In this document: positions 32,493 through 41,874 of the stretch, piece after piece
Layout of the letters: each line of letters begins with the position of its first letter
Position numbering within the stretch: the stretch's first letter is position 1
Assembly (NCBI RefSeq): GCF_001884135.1
Contig: NZ_MAOC01000020.1
Coordinates: forward strand, 310,001-374,000
Direction of reading: 5' to 3'
DNA: 64,000 nucleotides
From: Bacillus nitratireducens
Lineage (GTDB): Bacteria; Bacillota; Bacilli; Bacillales; Bacillaceae_G
The notes under the pieces: generated by a model
What the model was told of the DNA's origin: nothing
The model's input: only the letters and a program-made list of their open reading frames with translations
Database searches by the model: none
Made by a program: the position numbers and the translations under genes

Positions 32493-33542
32493 TTGGATCA
32501 AAATATTTTAGAATCTTTCGGATGGGATTCTTTTTTTGAAGAACAAGCTGTAGAGAACTATGAAGTAGGCCGTATTTTACTTGAGCATAAGCATATATAT
32601 CGGATTATTTGTAATGATGGTGAATATGTAGCGGAACTGTCTGGAAAGTTTCGTCATGAAGCGTTAACGAAAGGGGATTATCCGGCAGTTGGCGATTGGG
32701 TGTATATAAAGAAAATAGAAGGAGAGCGAAAGGCAATTATTCATCGTATTTTTCCAAGGAGAAGCTCTTTTTCTAGACAAGAGGCTGGCTACCGAACAGA
32801 AGAACAAATTATAGCTACGAATGTGGATTATCTTTTTTTAGTAAATGCTCTTAACCATGATTTCAACGTAAGAAGGATGGAACGTTATTTGCTATTGGCT
32901 TATGAGAGTGGTGCAATGCCTATTATTGTTTTAACGAAGAGTAGTTTATGTGAAGATGTGGAACAAAAAATTGCAGAAACTGAAGCAGTAGCAATCGGTG
33001 TTCCTATATTTGTTGTTGATAGCTTAGCGTACGTCGGAATAGAATCATTGCAACAATTTGTTTCACCAGGAAAAACAATCGCCTTAGTTGGATCTTCAGG
33101 CGCAGGGAAATCTACTTTGTTAAATGCATTAATAGGAACAGTTGTAGCAAAAACCGGTGATATACGTGAAGAAGATAGTAAAGGGAGACATACGACAACT
33201 CACCGTGAATTGTTCCAATTACCAAGTGGTGGTTTAATAATTGATACTCCTGGTATGAGAGAACTTCAGCTTTGGGAAGGAAACGCGGCAATCCAAACTG
33301 CATTTTCTGATATTGAAGATCTTGCAAATACTTGCCGCTTTCGAGATTGTAAACATGATGGTGAACCAGGATGTGCAGTGCGAGGTGCTATAGATAACGG
33401 GATTATACCCGTAGAGCGCTTGCTAAGCTATAAAAAGCTGCAAAGAGAATTGGCATATGTTATGAGAAAACAAAACATTACTCTGGCAAGAGCTGAACGA
33501 GATAGATGGAAAAAGATTTCTAAACAACATAAAAAAATGTAA
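32493..33542 (+). CDS. RsgA-type circularly permuted ribosome-associated GTPase (paralogue)
   Basis: The 349-aa protein has an N-terminal OB-like domain (about 25-95). A permuted GTPase domain follows with G4-like LTKSS at 147-151 before the P-loop GSSGAGKST at 200-208 and G3 DTPGMRELQ near 250. A C-terminal zinc-binding CRFRDCKHDGEPGC lies near 282-295. RsgA assists 30S subunit maturation with GTP hydrolysis. The usual G4 Asp (N/TKxD) is Ser here. Bacillus also has a canonical rsgA in the prpC/prkC region, so this is probably the second copy. The TTG at 32493 is used with AGGGAGGATAT upstream. Confidence 0.9.
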   Translation: MDQNILESFGWDSFFEEQAVENYEVGRILLEHKHIYRIICNDGEYVAELSGKFRHEALTKGDYPAVGDWVYIKKIEGERKAIIHRIFPRRSSFSRQEAGYRTEEQIIATNVDYLFLVNALNHDFNVRRMERYLLLAYESGAMPIIVLTKSSLCEDVEQKIAETEAVAIGVPIFVVDSLAYVGIESLQQFVSPGKTIALVGSSGAGKSTLLNALIGTVVAKTGDIREEDSKGRHTTTHRELFQLPSGGLIIDTPGMRELQLWEGNAAIQTAFSDIEDLANTCRFRDCKHDGEPGCAVRGAIDNGIIPVERLLSYKKLQRELAYVMRKQNITLARAERDRWKKISKQHKKM

Positions 33543-33576
33543 AAAACCAAAGGGCTTGTTCCTTTGGTTTTTTATA
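33543..33576 (+). terminator. terminator after RsgA-like gene
   Basis: A hairpin with arms AAAAAACCAAAGG / CCTTTGGTTTTTT follows the stop directly. Confidence 0.9.
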
Positions 33577-33753
33577 TTTGTAAATTTTATAATAATATTA
33601 TTCATATATATAGACAAAAGGAATTAATTTATTTAAACTTTACAAAGTGTTCATCAAAACAAAGTATAAAAATAGAAACTAAGGAATGGGATATATTCAA
33701 AATTAACCCAACTAAATCTTTAAAACTTAATATTAAAATACGGGAGGTTTATA

Positions 33754-35736
33754 ATGCGTAAACTAGTAAGTTGGTTTAGAGATATGAAGGTAGCAAAAAA
33801 ACTATTAATTTCGTTTTTTGTTATATTAATTGCGGCAGTCTCTATTATTGGGGGCATGTCGTATCAAACAGCTAAAAAGAATTTTGAAACACAAATTATG
33901 AATAGCGCTCAGGATAATATACGAATATTAGATAATTTAATCAATCAAATGATTGATGCGAAATTCAACGATGTAAATAATTTTGCACGAGTGATTCATA
34001 GTGATATGTATCAAGGGGATAATCAGGACGAACTAAGAAAAATATTATCTCAATATATTAGTTTGAACAAAGATGTAGAACAAGTGTATGTTGCCGGAAA
34101 CGATAAAAAATTTGTACAAGAACCAAAAATACAAATGGAAACAGATTATGATCCAACAGAGAGTTCTTGGTATAAAGATGCAGTGAATAAGCAAGGTGGA
34201 ATTGTTGTCACTGAACCATATAAGGCACAAGGAAATGGGCATATTGTCGTAACAATCGCAAAACAAACTGAAGATAAAAATGGTGTTGTTGCAGTAAATT
34301 TAAATTTAGATAATTTATTAAAAACAACAAAGTTAATCAATATTGGTAAAAAAGGCTATGCTTTCATTTTAGATGGGAAACAAAAAATAATTGCTCACCC
34401 TAAAGAAAAATTGGGTGACAAGGCCGATGATTCTTGGGCAAAGAAAATTTACGAAGATAACCATGGCACTTTTTCATACACTTATAGCGGTAGTGAAAAG
34501 AAAATGGTATTTGCCACAAACTTAAAAACAGGTTGGAAAATTGCTGGGACGATGTACTCAAATGAAATAGTTGAGGCTGCTCAACCTGTATTTTATAATA
34601 TGTTAATTGTAATGTTTATTTCATTAGTTGTAGGTGGAGTGCTTATTTATTTCGTGACAATTTCTATTACCAAACCTTTAAAACAATTAGTTGTCACTTC
34701 TAAAGAAATAAGCGAAGGGGACTTAACTCAAACGATTCAAATACATTCAAATGATGAAATTGGACAACTTGCGAAAGGTTTTAATGAGATGACTCATTCA
34801 CTACGCACATTAATTGGAAGAATCAATACTTCAGCAGGGCATGTTGCAGCTGCATCTGAAGAGTTAACAGCAAGTGTGAGACAAGCGAGTGAAGCGACTG
34901 AACAAATTACATCAGCAATGGATGAAATATCAAGTGGTGCAACGACGCAAACAGCAAGCGTAGAAAATGGTGCTATGTTACTGTTTGATGTAACAGAAGG
35001 GATTCAGCATGTAGCAACTAGTTCATCATCTATTAATACTGCTTCCGCTCATACTCGTGAAAAAGCAGAAGATGGTGAAAAGTTAGTAGGAAAAACAGTG
35101 AATCAAATGCAGTCTATTGCAGAATCTGTTTCGCAATCAGATGCTGTTATTCAGTTATTGAATAACAAATCAAAGCAAATTGGTGATATTTTAGAAGTCA
35201 TTCAAAATATTGCAGATCAGACAAATCTTCTAGCTTTAAATGCAGCAATTGAGGCTGCAAGAGCTGGTGAGCATGGAAGAGGCTTTGCAATTGTTGCTGA
35301 TGAAGTACGAAAATTAGCAGAACAATCTAGTGTATCATCAAGTGAAATTAGTAAATTAATTTGTGAAATACAAGATGATATGAGTAAGACAGTAAAATCT
35401 ATGAATGATGTAAATGAAGAAGTTCAATCTGGACTTGTTATTGCAAATGAAACAAAACAAAATTTCACTGAGATTTTACAATCTACAAATGAAATTGCTG
35501 ATCAAATTAAAACGATGGTTGAAACGGCTAATGGAATGTCAAAAGGTGCAAATGAAGTATCTATTTCAGTTGGCCAAATTGCAATGACAGCACAAAATAA
35601 CGCGACGAGTACACAAAGTGTTGCAGCGTCAGCTGAGGAGCAGTTAGCTTCCATGGAAGAAATTGGTTCCGCGGCTGGTACACTATCTCAAATGGCTGAA
35701 GAGTTACAAGTGTTAATTGAAAGATTTAAAGTATAA
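33754..35736 (+). CDS. methyl-accepting chemotaxis protein (dCache type)
   Basis: The 660-aa receptor has TM1 at about 15-35, a large extracytoplasmic double-Cache sensor at about 37-280 ([21 protein letters not shown] and [16 protein letters not shown] are typical), TM2 at about 284-305, and HAMP at about 306-358. A cytoplasmic signalling domain follows with the conserved tip [20 protein letters not shown] near 490. It should bind a small ligand, often amino acids for dCache domains, and control CheA. It is a single gene; GGGAGG precedes the ATG and a terminator follows. Confidence 0.95.
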   Translation: MRKLVSWFRDMKVAKKLLISFFVILIAAVSIIGGMSYQTAKKNFETQIMNSAQDNIRILDNLINQMIDAKFNDVNNFARVIHSDMYQGDNQDELRKILSQYISLNKDVEQVYVAGNDKKFVQEPKIQMETDYDPTESSWYKDAVNKQGGIVVTEPYKAQGNGHIVVTIAKQTEDKNGVVAVNLNLDNLLKTTKLINIGKKGYAFILDGKQKIIAHPKEKLGDKADDSWAKKIYEDNHGTFSYTYSGSEKKMVFATNLKTGWKIAGTMYSNEIVEAAQPVFYNMLIVMFISLVVGGVLIYFVTISITKPLKQLVVTSKEISEGDLTQTIQIHSNDEIGQLAKGFNEMTHSLRTLIGRINTSAGHVAAASEELTASVRQASEATEQITSAMDEISSGATTQTASVENGAMLLFDVTEGIQHVATSSSSINTASAHTREKAEDGEKLVGKTVNQMQSIAESVSQSDAVIQLLNNKSKQIGDILEVIQNIADQTNLLALNAAIEAARAGEHGRGFAIVADEVRKLAEQSSVSSSEISKLICEIQDDMSKTVKSMNDVNEEVQSGLVIANETKQNFTEILQSTNEIADQIKTMVETANGMSKGANEVSISVGQIAMTAQNNATSTQSVAASAEEQLASMEEIGSAAGTLSQMAEELQVLIERFKV

Positions 35737-35744
35737 AAAGGGGA

Positions 35745-35790
35745 GGCTGTCTCAAAATAGCATTAGTGCTATTAGAGGCAGTCTTTTTAG
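35745..35790 (+). terminator. terminator after chemoreceptor gene
   Basis: An imperfect hairpin pairs AGGCTGTCTCAAAATAGCA with TGCTATTAGAGGCAGTC and ends in a T run. Confidence 0.8.
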
Positions 35791-35935
35791 CCGATAAACG
35801 GATTATTGTAGGCTTATATATAGGGAATATCAATGATTAGAGGTTCAATTTATTAAATATTTGTCGAAAAATAGAGGGATTTGTTAAGTGTGTGTATAAT
35901 GAATATTGTATAGATTACATATAAAGGAGATTATT

Positions 35936-36241
35936 ATGGGAGTGTATTGGGGAACGAAAAGACATTCTTGGCTTAGTTATGTCTCGTTTTGGTTAAGTAT
36001 TTTATTCTTTGCTGTTTTTGTAATTGAAGTGTTTGTATTTAAAACACTTTCAAATAGTTCATTACAAATCGTTAAATATTTTTATTTTATATTTGTCCCA
36101 TTAAATATCATTCTTAGCTTGAGATTATTATCTAAGAAGAATGAAAAGAAAATATTACCGGTTTTTAGTTTAATTGTATCGCTATTATTTGCCAGTTTAA
36201 TTATAGTATTAGCATTAGCAGCCGCAGGAAAAGTCTTTTGA
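35936..36241 (+). CDS. hypothetical small integral membrane protein
   Basis: The 101-aa protein has three predicted membrane helices (about 15-35, 45-62, 75-97) and a short charged N terminus MGVYWGTKRHSW. ATG 35936 is chosen with AAAGGAG 7 nt upstream. A weak hairpin follows the stop. No family is recognised. Confidence 0.72.
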   Translation: MGVYWGTKRHSWLSYVSFWLSILFFAVFVIEVFVFKTLSNSSLQIVKYFYFIFVPLNIILSLRLLSKKNEKKILPVFSLIVSLLFASLIIVLALAAAGKVF

Positions 36242-36242
36242 G

Positions 36243-36268
36243 GAGAGTGATATAAATCACTCTTCTTT
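36243..36268 (+). terminator. weak terminator-like hairpin
   Basis: Arms GAGAGTGA / TCACTCTTC with a 6-nt loop and a short T-rich tail follow the small membrane protein gene. Confidence 0.55.
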
Positions 36269-36507
36269 TGTGTGAAATTTTTAGATTTATAAGTAGTGTG
36301 AAGGAAATAAGGAAAGTGATAGGTTATCAGTAAAGGGACATACTAGTGAGTAGAGAAGGAATCAAAAATACTATATGTTTTGTATGTGTTTATAAAGCAA
36401 ATGAATGCGGTAAGATTCGTGATATATGGTACAATAAACATAGATAGTGATAGAGATAAAGGGTATATAAAATACTCATCGTTTTTTAGTAAGAGAGGGG
36501 TTATCTT

Positions 36508-36876
36508 ATGCTATACGAGGATTTGATGACATTATTCCAAGCTGCTCCGATAGAATTGGATAGAGGCGGCTGGAAATATATAATCCAGGAACAAAATGAT
36601 AATTATGAAATTGTTGATGAAATGTTAAAAAAGCAAATGAATGTTGAATTGTATTTTAATGAATATGATGAGGTGAAAATCACTTTATATAAAGATGGAA
36701 GCCCCATTACTACGATGCAAAGAATTGCTATTTCAAAAGTTGAGTTAGATGAAGAGGAGGAAGGCGTTCAATTCGTATTAGAACGCATGCCAAGTCGAAT
36801 GATTCGTTTGCAATTAAAGCCGTATCTTGCAGTAGAAATGGGGCCGTATTGGGAAGTATGTGAAGAGTGTGAATGA
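36508..36876 (+). CDS. hypothetical protein (122 aa)
   Basis: The acidic soluble protein MLYEDLMTLFQAAPIELDRG... has a predicted alpha/beta fold, an Asp/Glu-rich stretch VELDEEEEG near 78, and a C-terminal CEECE. GAGAGGGG precedes the ATG. A bidirectional terminator separates it from the convergent ykvI-like gene. The 265 bp upstream hold no other feature I can support. I do not recognise the family. Confidence 0.75.
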   Translation: MLYEDLMTLFQAAPIELDRGGWKYIIQEQNDNYEIVDEMLKKQMNVELYFNEYDEVKITLYKDGSPITTMQRIAISKVELDEEEEGVQFVLERMPSRMIRLQLKPYLAVEMGPYWEVCEECE

Positions 36877-36877
36877 A

Positions 36878-36916
36878 CATGAAAAAGCATCCGTATAAGC
36901 GGATGCTTTTTCATGT
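36878..36916. terminator. bidirectional terminator overlapping ykvI-like stop codon
   Basis: A 16-bp stem has arms CATGAAAAAGCATCCG / CGGATGCTTTTTCATG. The minus-strand stop codon lies in the right arm. Confidence 0.9.
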
Positions 36917-37951
36917 TTTTTGAAGTTGTTTAAAAGCAATAATCGGTAGTAAAATGATGCTTACCCAACCGATTATTGGATATAGAATATGAAGCAATTG
37001 GCTATATCCGATGTAACTAAAGCAATAACTAATTAGTAATATGAAGTAAATAATGTTATGACTTTTCCATCCTGTAATGGATTGCATTTGTTTTGTCATT
37101 CCGAAAATATTCCCAACTAATGTTGTGAACACTTCACCAAAAATGATAAGAACAAAGAAAAAGTGGAAAGTGGCATTAAATCTTCTTACAACTTCAGCCA
37201 TTGGGATGTTGTATTGATAAAATTGTTCAACTGATAATATTGCTAAATGGCTACATAATAAAATGAAGCAAAGCCCTGCGCCTCCTAAAATACCACCCCA
37301 TAAAATAGCTTTTCGGTCTTTTACTTCACTGGCTAATGGGACGAGAACACTTTGGGCGAGTGAAAGATTTAATGCAACATATGTAATCGGGCTAGTAATC
37401 CATTTCATATTCCAACTTTCTGTAGGAACGGTGTTAATAAGAGGAGTTGTACCATGAATAAAGGTTGTGATAGCGAGTCCAATAATAAAGATCATCATTA
37501 TAGGTACGACAAGTGTATTTACTTCAAAAACACCTTGTAATCCTCGGCTCCCAATAATGAGACAGGCGATGACTGTGATGAAAATACCAAGTTGTCTCGG
37601 GAGGCGGAGTTGTTCTTCAAATACTGCCCCTGCCCCTGATAACATAACGCTTGTTACACCAAATAATACGAGTAACAGTAATGTGTTTACAACATTTCCA
37701 AATACATCCCCAAATAAATATTTGTTAAATTCTTGAGCTGAAAATGCCCCTATTTGTGATGAAAGTAACATCATCTTTGTGCCGAGCCAAATAAAAAAAA
37801 ATCCACTTATACATATGCCAATGGTTCCGTAAAATCCGTTCACTGTAAAAAATTCAACAATTTCTCGCCCAGTAGCAAATCCAGCTCCAACGACAGTTCC
37901 GATATAAGTAGCAGCGACTTTCTTTGCTACTTGCCATTGTTGATTGTCCAT
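36911..37951 (-). CDS. YkvI-like membrane transporter-fold protein
   Basis: The 346-aa protein has about ten membrane helices. TM1 carries YIGTVVGAGFATGREIVEFF, a broken-helix motif reminiscent of the APC/LeuT fold and typical of the YkvI family. Function and substrate are unknown; amino-acid or sodium-coupled transport is a family-level guess. ATG 37951 is chosen (MDNQQWQVAKK) with AGAGGG upstream; the longer in-frame start at 38023 adds a non-conserved, non-hydrophobic leader. It is a single gene. Confidence 0.82.
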   Translation of the reverse strand: MDNQQWQVAKKVAATYIGTVVGAGFATGREIVEFFTVNGFYGTIGICISGFFFIWLGTKMMLLSSQIGAFSAQEFNKYLFGDVFGNVVNTLLLLVLFGVTSVMLSGAGAVFEEQLRLPRQLGIFITVIACLIIGSRGLQGVFEVNTLVVPIMMIFIIGLAITTFIHGTTPLINTVPTESWNMKWITSPITYVALNLSLAQSVLVPLASEVKDRKAILWGGILGGAGLCFILLCSHLAILSVEQFYQYNIPMAEVVRRFNATFHFFFVLIIFGEVFTTLVGNIFGMTKQMQSITGWKSHNIIYFILLISYCFSYIGYSQLLHILYPIIGWVSIILLPIIAFKQLQKT

Positions 37952-38155
37952 GTTATCCCTCTTTCTTCTATGATGAGCTTGACTTACTATTATGCATATG
38001 TGTGAGCTTGGACAATTAGACATATGAAGTAGTTGAAAGAATACATGAATTATATGATATTAGGGAAATATTAAGGTTGTTAAAACTTTGTTACATATAA
38101 GCTGTTCATTCAAACGAGTAGGAAATGTATGGTAAAATGTAATTAGGTTATTAAA

Positions 38156-38170
38156 AGATAATAATTATAA
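38156..38170. promoter_or_regulatory. PerR-box-like site upstream of dps
   Basis: AGATAATAATTATAA matches 13 of 15 positions of the Per box consensus (TTATAATAATTATAA in this orientation). It lies 23 bp before the dps start, downstream of a TAAAAT -10-like box (38133-38138), a position suited to repression. PerR control of Dps/MrgA by peroxide is well known in Bacillus. Confidence 0.65.
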
Positions 38171-38193
38171 AAATGCTAAGAGGAGTGGATTGT

Positions 38194-38637
38194 ATGAGTA
38201 CGAAAACAAATGTTGTTGAAGTATTAAACAAGCAGGTAGCAAACTGGAATGTGTTATATGTGAAACTGCATAATTATCACTGGTATGTGACAGGACCACA
38301 CTTCTTTACATTACATGAGAAATTTGAAGAGTTTTATAATGAAGCAGGGACTTACATTGATGAGTTAGCAGAACGTATTTTAGCGCTAGAAGGAAAACCG
38401 TTAGCGACAATGAAAGAATATCTAGCAACTGCTACTGTGAGTGAAGGGACAAGCAAAGAGTCTGCAGAAGAAATGGTACAAACTTTAGTAAATGATTTTT
38501 CTGCACTCATTCAAGAATTGAGAGAAGGTATGGAAGTAGCGGATGAAGCTAGTGATGAAACATCTGCTGATATGCTATTAGCAATTCATACGACATTAGA
38601 ACAACATGTATGGATGTTAAGTGCATTCTTAAAATAA
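38194..38637 (+). CDS. Dps-family miniferritin (DNA protection during starvation/oxidative stress)
   Basis: The 147-aa protein is a ferritin-like four-helix bundle. The Dps ferroxidase signature is seen: [26 protein letters not shown] (positions 25-50, His29, His41 and Glu45 among likely ligands). Dps dodecamers oxidise iron with hydrogen peroxide and store it, protecting DNA. B. anthracis has two Dps proteins; which one this is cannot be decided here. ATG 38194 is used with AGAGGAG upstream; the ATG at 38173 precedes that site. Confidence 0.94.
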   Translation: MSTKTNVVEVLNKQVANWNVLYVKLHNYHWYVTGPHFFTLHEKFEEFYNEAGTYIDELAERILALEGKPLATMKEYLATATVSEGTSKESAEEMVQTLVNDFSALIQELREGMEVADEASDETSADMLLAIHTTLEQHVWMLSAFLK

Positions 38638-38654
38638 ACATAAATGGATTAAAG

Positions 38655-38693
38655 AAAAACTCTATTGAAAAATTCTTTCAATAGAGTTTTTTA
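38655..38693 (+). terminator. terminator after dps
   Basis: A hairpin with arms AAAACTCTATTGAAA / TTTCAATAGAGTTTT is followed by Ts. Confidence 0.9.
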
Positions 38694-38745
38694 TGATTTT
38701 TCAGTTTCCTTTTATGCTATAATATAGTAAAAAGGAGGCGATGCG

Positions 38746-39201
38746 ATGTTTCGCTTTTTCAGAACTGGAAAAGAAGAGCGGGAAATTACGAAAGACGAAT
38801 TAGAGCAAGCGATGGCTAAGTTTCTAGAAACGAATGCTAATATCGTTTATACAGTATTAGTAAATGATGATTACACAGTAAATTATGATTTGTTAAAGCC
38901 CTATTTACCTGCATTTCCAACCAATTTTTTTCTTATTACGAAGGAAACGCTTGAGGTATTTGAGCATACAGAAGAAAATTTAAACCTAGTTAAAGAAATT
39001 GATATCGTACAAAAGGCCGTAGATCAATATGTAACAGAAAAAGAAATGTTCCCAATTGTTGAAGATAGCGAAGATCGCCTCATATGTGGAATGAAGCTAG
39101 GACCATATTTAAATCGTATATTAAAAAGAAATTTATATATTTCAGAAAAACATTATTTAGTTTCAAGTAAACCAGATAAGAAAAAAAAGAATACTGGGTA
39201 G
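38746..39201 (+). CDS. hypothetical protein, DUF3939-like
   Basis: The 151-aa soluble protein starts MFRFFRTGKEEREITKDELE and has a helical N-terminal part, a central alpha/beta region (VYTVLVNDDYTVNYDLLKPY) and a basic C-terminal tail rich in Lys. Size and opening resemble the Bacillus DUF3939 family, from memory. AAGGAGG precedes the ATG; a TATAAT box lies about 25 bp upstream. Function is unknown. Confidence 0.72.
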   Translation: MFRFFRTGKEEREITKDELEQAMAKFLETNANIVYTVLVNDDYTVNYDLLKPYLPAFPTNFFLITKETLEVFEHTEENLNLVKEIDIVQKAVDQYVTEKEMFPIVEDSEDRLICGMKLGPYLNRILKRNLYISEKHYLVSSKPDKKKKNTG

Positions 39202-39212
39202 ATGTTATGAGA

Positions 39213-39245
39213 ACAACAATAATATATTGTTGTCTTTTTTTTGTT
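39213..39245 (+). terminator. terminator after DUF3939-like gene
   Basis: A 9-bp hairpin with arms ACAACAATA / TATTGTTGT is followed by a long T run. Confidence 0.85.
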
Positions 39246-39315
39246 TTTAAAATATTGATTTTTCAGTCTATTTAATTTTATACTATAACTAGTGGATAGG
39301 AAGGAGTGGTGTATT

Positions 39316-39375
39316 ATGCGTATACATACATTAATTATTAAATATCATTCTGAAAATCAGGTATTGTTAAGGTGA
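39316..39375 (+). CDS. possible 19-aa peptide
   Basis: A tiny frame MRIHTLIIKYHSENQVLLR follows a very good ribosome site (GGAAGGAGTG) and TATA-rich DNA. Its start context is close to that of the 22-aa frame at 32376. It precedes the hydrolase gene by 90 bp and might be a leader peptide or a gene remnant. Confidence 0.35.
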   Translation: MRIHTLIIKYHSENQVLLR

Positions 39376-39464
39376 ATTGTAGAATTTTACTACTTATACC
39401 CTGACCCAAGAATGATAGGATGATTGGAGAAAAAATATTTTAAAAGGTTACGGGGGATTTCTAT

Positions 39465-40406
39465 ATGAAAAATAGTATGACTTATATTCAATTATTAAAT
39501 GAAACGCTAGATTGTTATGCAAAAAAAGGAAGTTTTGAAGCATACACTTATATAATGGAGCATGCTAAAGATGTAATAGGTAATGAAGCACAAATATATA
39601 ACTTTAAATATGCGCTAGCAAGTGCAGCAGGACTTGAAGATGAAGCGTTGCATTTAATGAAGAAAGCAATTATAGAAAATGGGTTTTGGTATGGAAGTGA
39701 GTATTTAATTTCCGATGATGATTTAAAACCATTACATAAATTTGAAGAGTTTCATAGAATGGTTCAATTATGTAAAGAAAGAGAAGAGTTAGCAAAGAAA
39801 TCGGAACAAGCAGACGTGAAATATATATACAGTAAACAAAATGAAAATCTATTAATAACAATGCATGGTGATCAAGAAAATATAAAAATAGTAGAACCTT
39901 ATTGGCATTCAGCTTTGGAACGAGATTATATGTTAGTGTTTCCTCAATCGTCTCAAACTCAATTTTCAGATGGATATGTTTGGGATAATATCGAAAGAGG
40001 AAGAGAAGAGTTAAAAGGACATTACAATAAGATTATGTTGAGTAATACATTTGAAAACATTATCATTGGTGGATTTTCTGCTGGGGCAAGAGTAGCGCTA
40101 CATTCCATGTTACAAGGTGAAATAGAAGTGAACGGTTTTATTTTTGTGGCACCGTGGCTCCCTGAAATGGAAGAATGGGAAGAAATGATTGGAATATTAC
40201 ATGATAAAAGCATAAAAGGATATATAATATGTGGGGATCAAGATGAAGATTGTTTCGAATGTACACAGCAATTTGTAAAGTTATTAAAAGATAAAAATAT
40301 AGAACATAAGTATAAAGTGGTACCTAATTTAAATCATGATTATCCTGAGAATTTTGATGTGGTATTAAAAGAAGCTATTGAATATATAGGAAACAAAAAC
40401 AATTGA
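39465..40406 (+). CDS. alpha/beta hydrolase with N-terminal helical domain
   Basis: The 313-aa protein has an N-terminal TPR-like helical region (about 1-110). The alpha/beta-hydrolase core follows: LLITMHGDQENIK near 126, nucleophile Ser in IIGGFSAGARVAL near 200, the acid in ICGDQDED near 260, and the catalytic His in PNLNHDYPENF near 292. An esterase or lipase-type reaction is likely; substrate unknown. There is no signal peptide. It stands alone, followed by a bidirectional terminator. Confidence 0.85.
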   Translation: MKNSMTYIQLLNETLDCYAKKGSFEAYTYIMEHAKDVIGNEAQIYNFKYALASAAGLEDEALHLMKKAIIENGFWYGSEYLISDDDLKPLHKFEEFHRMVQLCKEREELAKKSEQADVKYIYSKQNENLLITMHGDQENIKIVEPYWHSALERDYMLVFPQSSQTQFSDGYVWDNIERGREELKGHYNKIMLSNTFENIIIGGFSAGARVALHSMLQGEIEVNGFIFVAPWLPEMEEWEEMIGILHDKSIKGYIICGDQDEDCFECTQQFVKLLKDKNIEHKYKVVPNLNHDYPENFDVVLKEAIEYIGNKNN

Positions 40407-40420
40407 TTGGTAGTAAGAAA

Positions 40421-40455
40421 GGGAGATGCATCATATGTGATGCATCTCCTTTTCG
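40421..40455. terminator. bidirectional terminator between hydrolase and luciferase-like genes
   Basis: A 12-bp perfect stem has arms GGAGATGCATCA / TGATGCATCTCC with Ts on the plus side. Confidence 0.85.
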
Positions 40456-40458
40456 TTA

Positions 40459-41460
40459 TTATAAATTAAAAGCGTCTGCCAATAAGCGATAAGAGTTTAA
40501 TTTATCTTCAAATTGATGAGTGATTGTGACAATCATAAACTCTTCAGCATTGTATGCTTTGCTTAAGTTTAATATTTTTTCTTTTACAGAAGACGGATCG
40601 CCGACGATCATACGTTGACGATTTTCTTTAATACGAAATAGGTCATAAGCACTATACGAATAATTTTGAGCAGTTTCAATAGACGGGGTTCCAGTAGTCC
40701 GTTTTCCTTGTTCTAATAGTAAAATCGATAAATCAAGGCTTGATGCTATATTCTCCGCTTCTTCGTTTGTTTCTCCGCAAATAACAAAAATAGAGACGAT
40801 TGATTTTGGTTTATCACCTAAATAGGAAGGTTGGAATTGTTCTTGATAGGCTTTCATTACTTCAGGGCCACCGTATCCGTTAATGAACTGTGCAAATGCA
40901 AAGGAAGCGCCTTGCTTTGCAGCAATCATTGCACTTTCCCCGCTAGAACCAAGCATCCACATTTCAGGAGATGTTGTGATAACTGGAGTAGCCTTTAAAT
41001 TTGCATAATGATGGTTTTCTGGTACTTGATCATGTAAGTACATAGCAACATCTGCAATTTGTTCTGGATATTGATCAAGTGAGACCATTTTACCTTCTTG
41101 AAGTGCGCGAGTTGCTATCGGCATACCACCAGGCGCTCTACCAACACCAAGGTCAATACGGTTTGGATAAAGTGCCTCTAACACGCGGAAATTCTCGGCA
41201 ACTTTATATGGACTATAGTGCGGCAACATAACACCACCCGAACCAACTCTAATATGATTCGTTTTTGCTGCGATATGTGAAATAAGTATTTCTGGACTTG
41301 AACCTGCTAGACTTACAGAATTATGGTGTTCAGATACCCAAAAACGTGTAAATCCTAGTTTTTCAACTTCTTGTGCAAGTGTTACTGTATGTGAAAAAGC
41401 TTCAGCTGCTGTACTGCCATCAGAAATAGGTGATTGGTCTAATACACTTAATTTGATCAT
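40459..41460 (-). CDS. LLM-class flavin-dependent oxidoreductase (luciferase-like)
   Basis: The 333-aa protein is a bacterial-luciferase-like TIM barrel. It opens with LSVLDQSPISDGSTAAEA and GFTRFWVSEHHN, and further conserved stretches are VGSGGVMLPHYSPYKVAENF near 72, LYPNRIDLGVGRAPGG near 98, and MWMLGSSGESAMIAAKQG near 168. It uses reduced FMN or F420-like flavin; in Bacillus FMNH2 is expected. Substrate is unknown. It is a single minus-strand gene. Confidence 0.93.
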   Translation of the reverse strand: MIKLSVLDQSPISDGSTAAEAFSHTVTLAQEVEKLGFTRFWVSEHHNSVSLAGSSPEILISHIAAKTNHIRVGSGGVMLPHYSPYKVAENFRVLEALYPNRIDLGVGRAPGGMPIATRALQEGKMVSLDQYPEQIADVAMYLHDQVPENHHYANLKATPVITTSPEMWMLGSSGESAMIAAKQGASFAFAQFINGYGGPEVMKAYQEQFQPSYLGDKPKSIVSIFVICGETNEEAENIASSLDLSILLLEQGKRTTGTPSIETAQNYSYSAYDLFRIKENRQRMIVGDPSSVKEKILNLSKAYNAEEFMIVTITHQFEDKLNSYRLLADAFNL

Positions 41461-41564
41461 AGAATATACCTCTCAATCTTAATGTACATTCTATTATATA
41501 TTTACTTACGAAAAATGCGTAGTGAAATGCTCATACAAAAAAGAGGATGATAATATATCCACTT

Positions 41565-41756
41565 TTAACGAGAAAACCCTCGTTCATAATGATTCATTTC
41601 GACTAAGGTTAAAATATAGTCGTAGTTATCAATCTCAAGTTTTATTTGATCACGTTCGTTTTCTGATAATTGTATACTACTAAGTTTTTTACATAGTTGT
41701 TGTTTCTTTAATTCTAAATGCTTTTTTGTAGCGTGGTAATCATAAGTATGTTTCAT
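41565..41756 (-). CDS. small hypothetical protein, DUF3896-like
   Basis: The 63-aa highly charged protein is predicted as two antiparallel helices (LELKKQQLCKKLSSI, then ENERDQIKLEIDNYDYIL) ending MNHYERGFSR. The size and the NYDYIL...MNHYERG ending resemble DUF3896 of Bacillus, from memory. GAAGGAGTGG precedes the ATG. Function is unknown. Confidence 0.72.
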   Translation of the reverse strand: MKHTYDYHATKKHLELKKQQLCKKLSSIQLSENERDQIKLEIDNYDYILTLVEMNHYERGFSR

Positions 41757-41874
41757 TTTTAACCACTCCTTCTTTACAGTTGCTATATTATACGGAGCGT
41801 GAAGAGATGTGAGAGCTATACCTTATGTACTTTTAGTGAATATTCGACTTGCTATGGTGTTATGTTTGAGGGGA

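Noticed and set aside
33564-33761. 65-aa frame upstream of the chemoreceptor
   Set aside because: It starts in the terminator tail of the RsgA-like gene, has low-complexity AT-rich codons and overlaps the chemoreceptor ribosome site.
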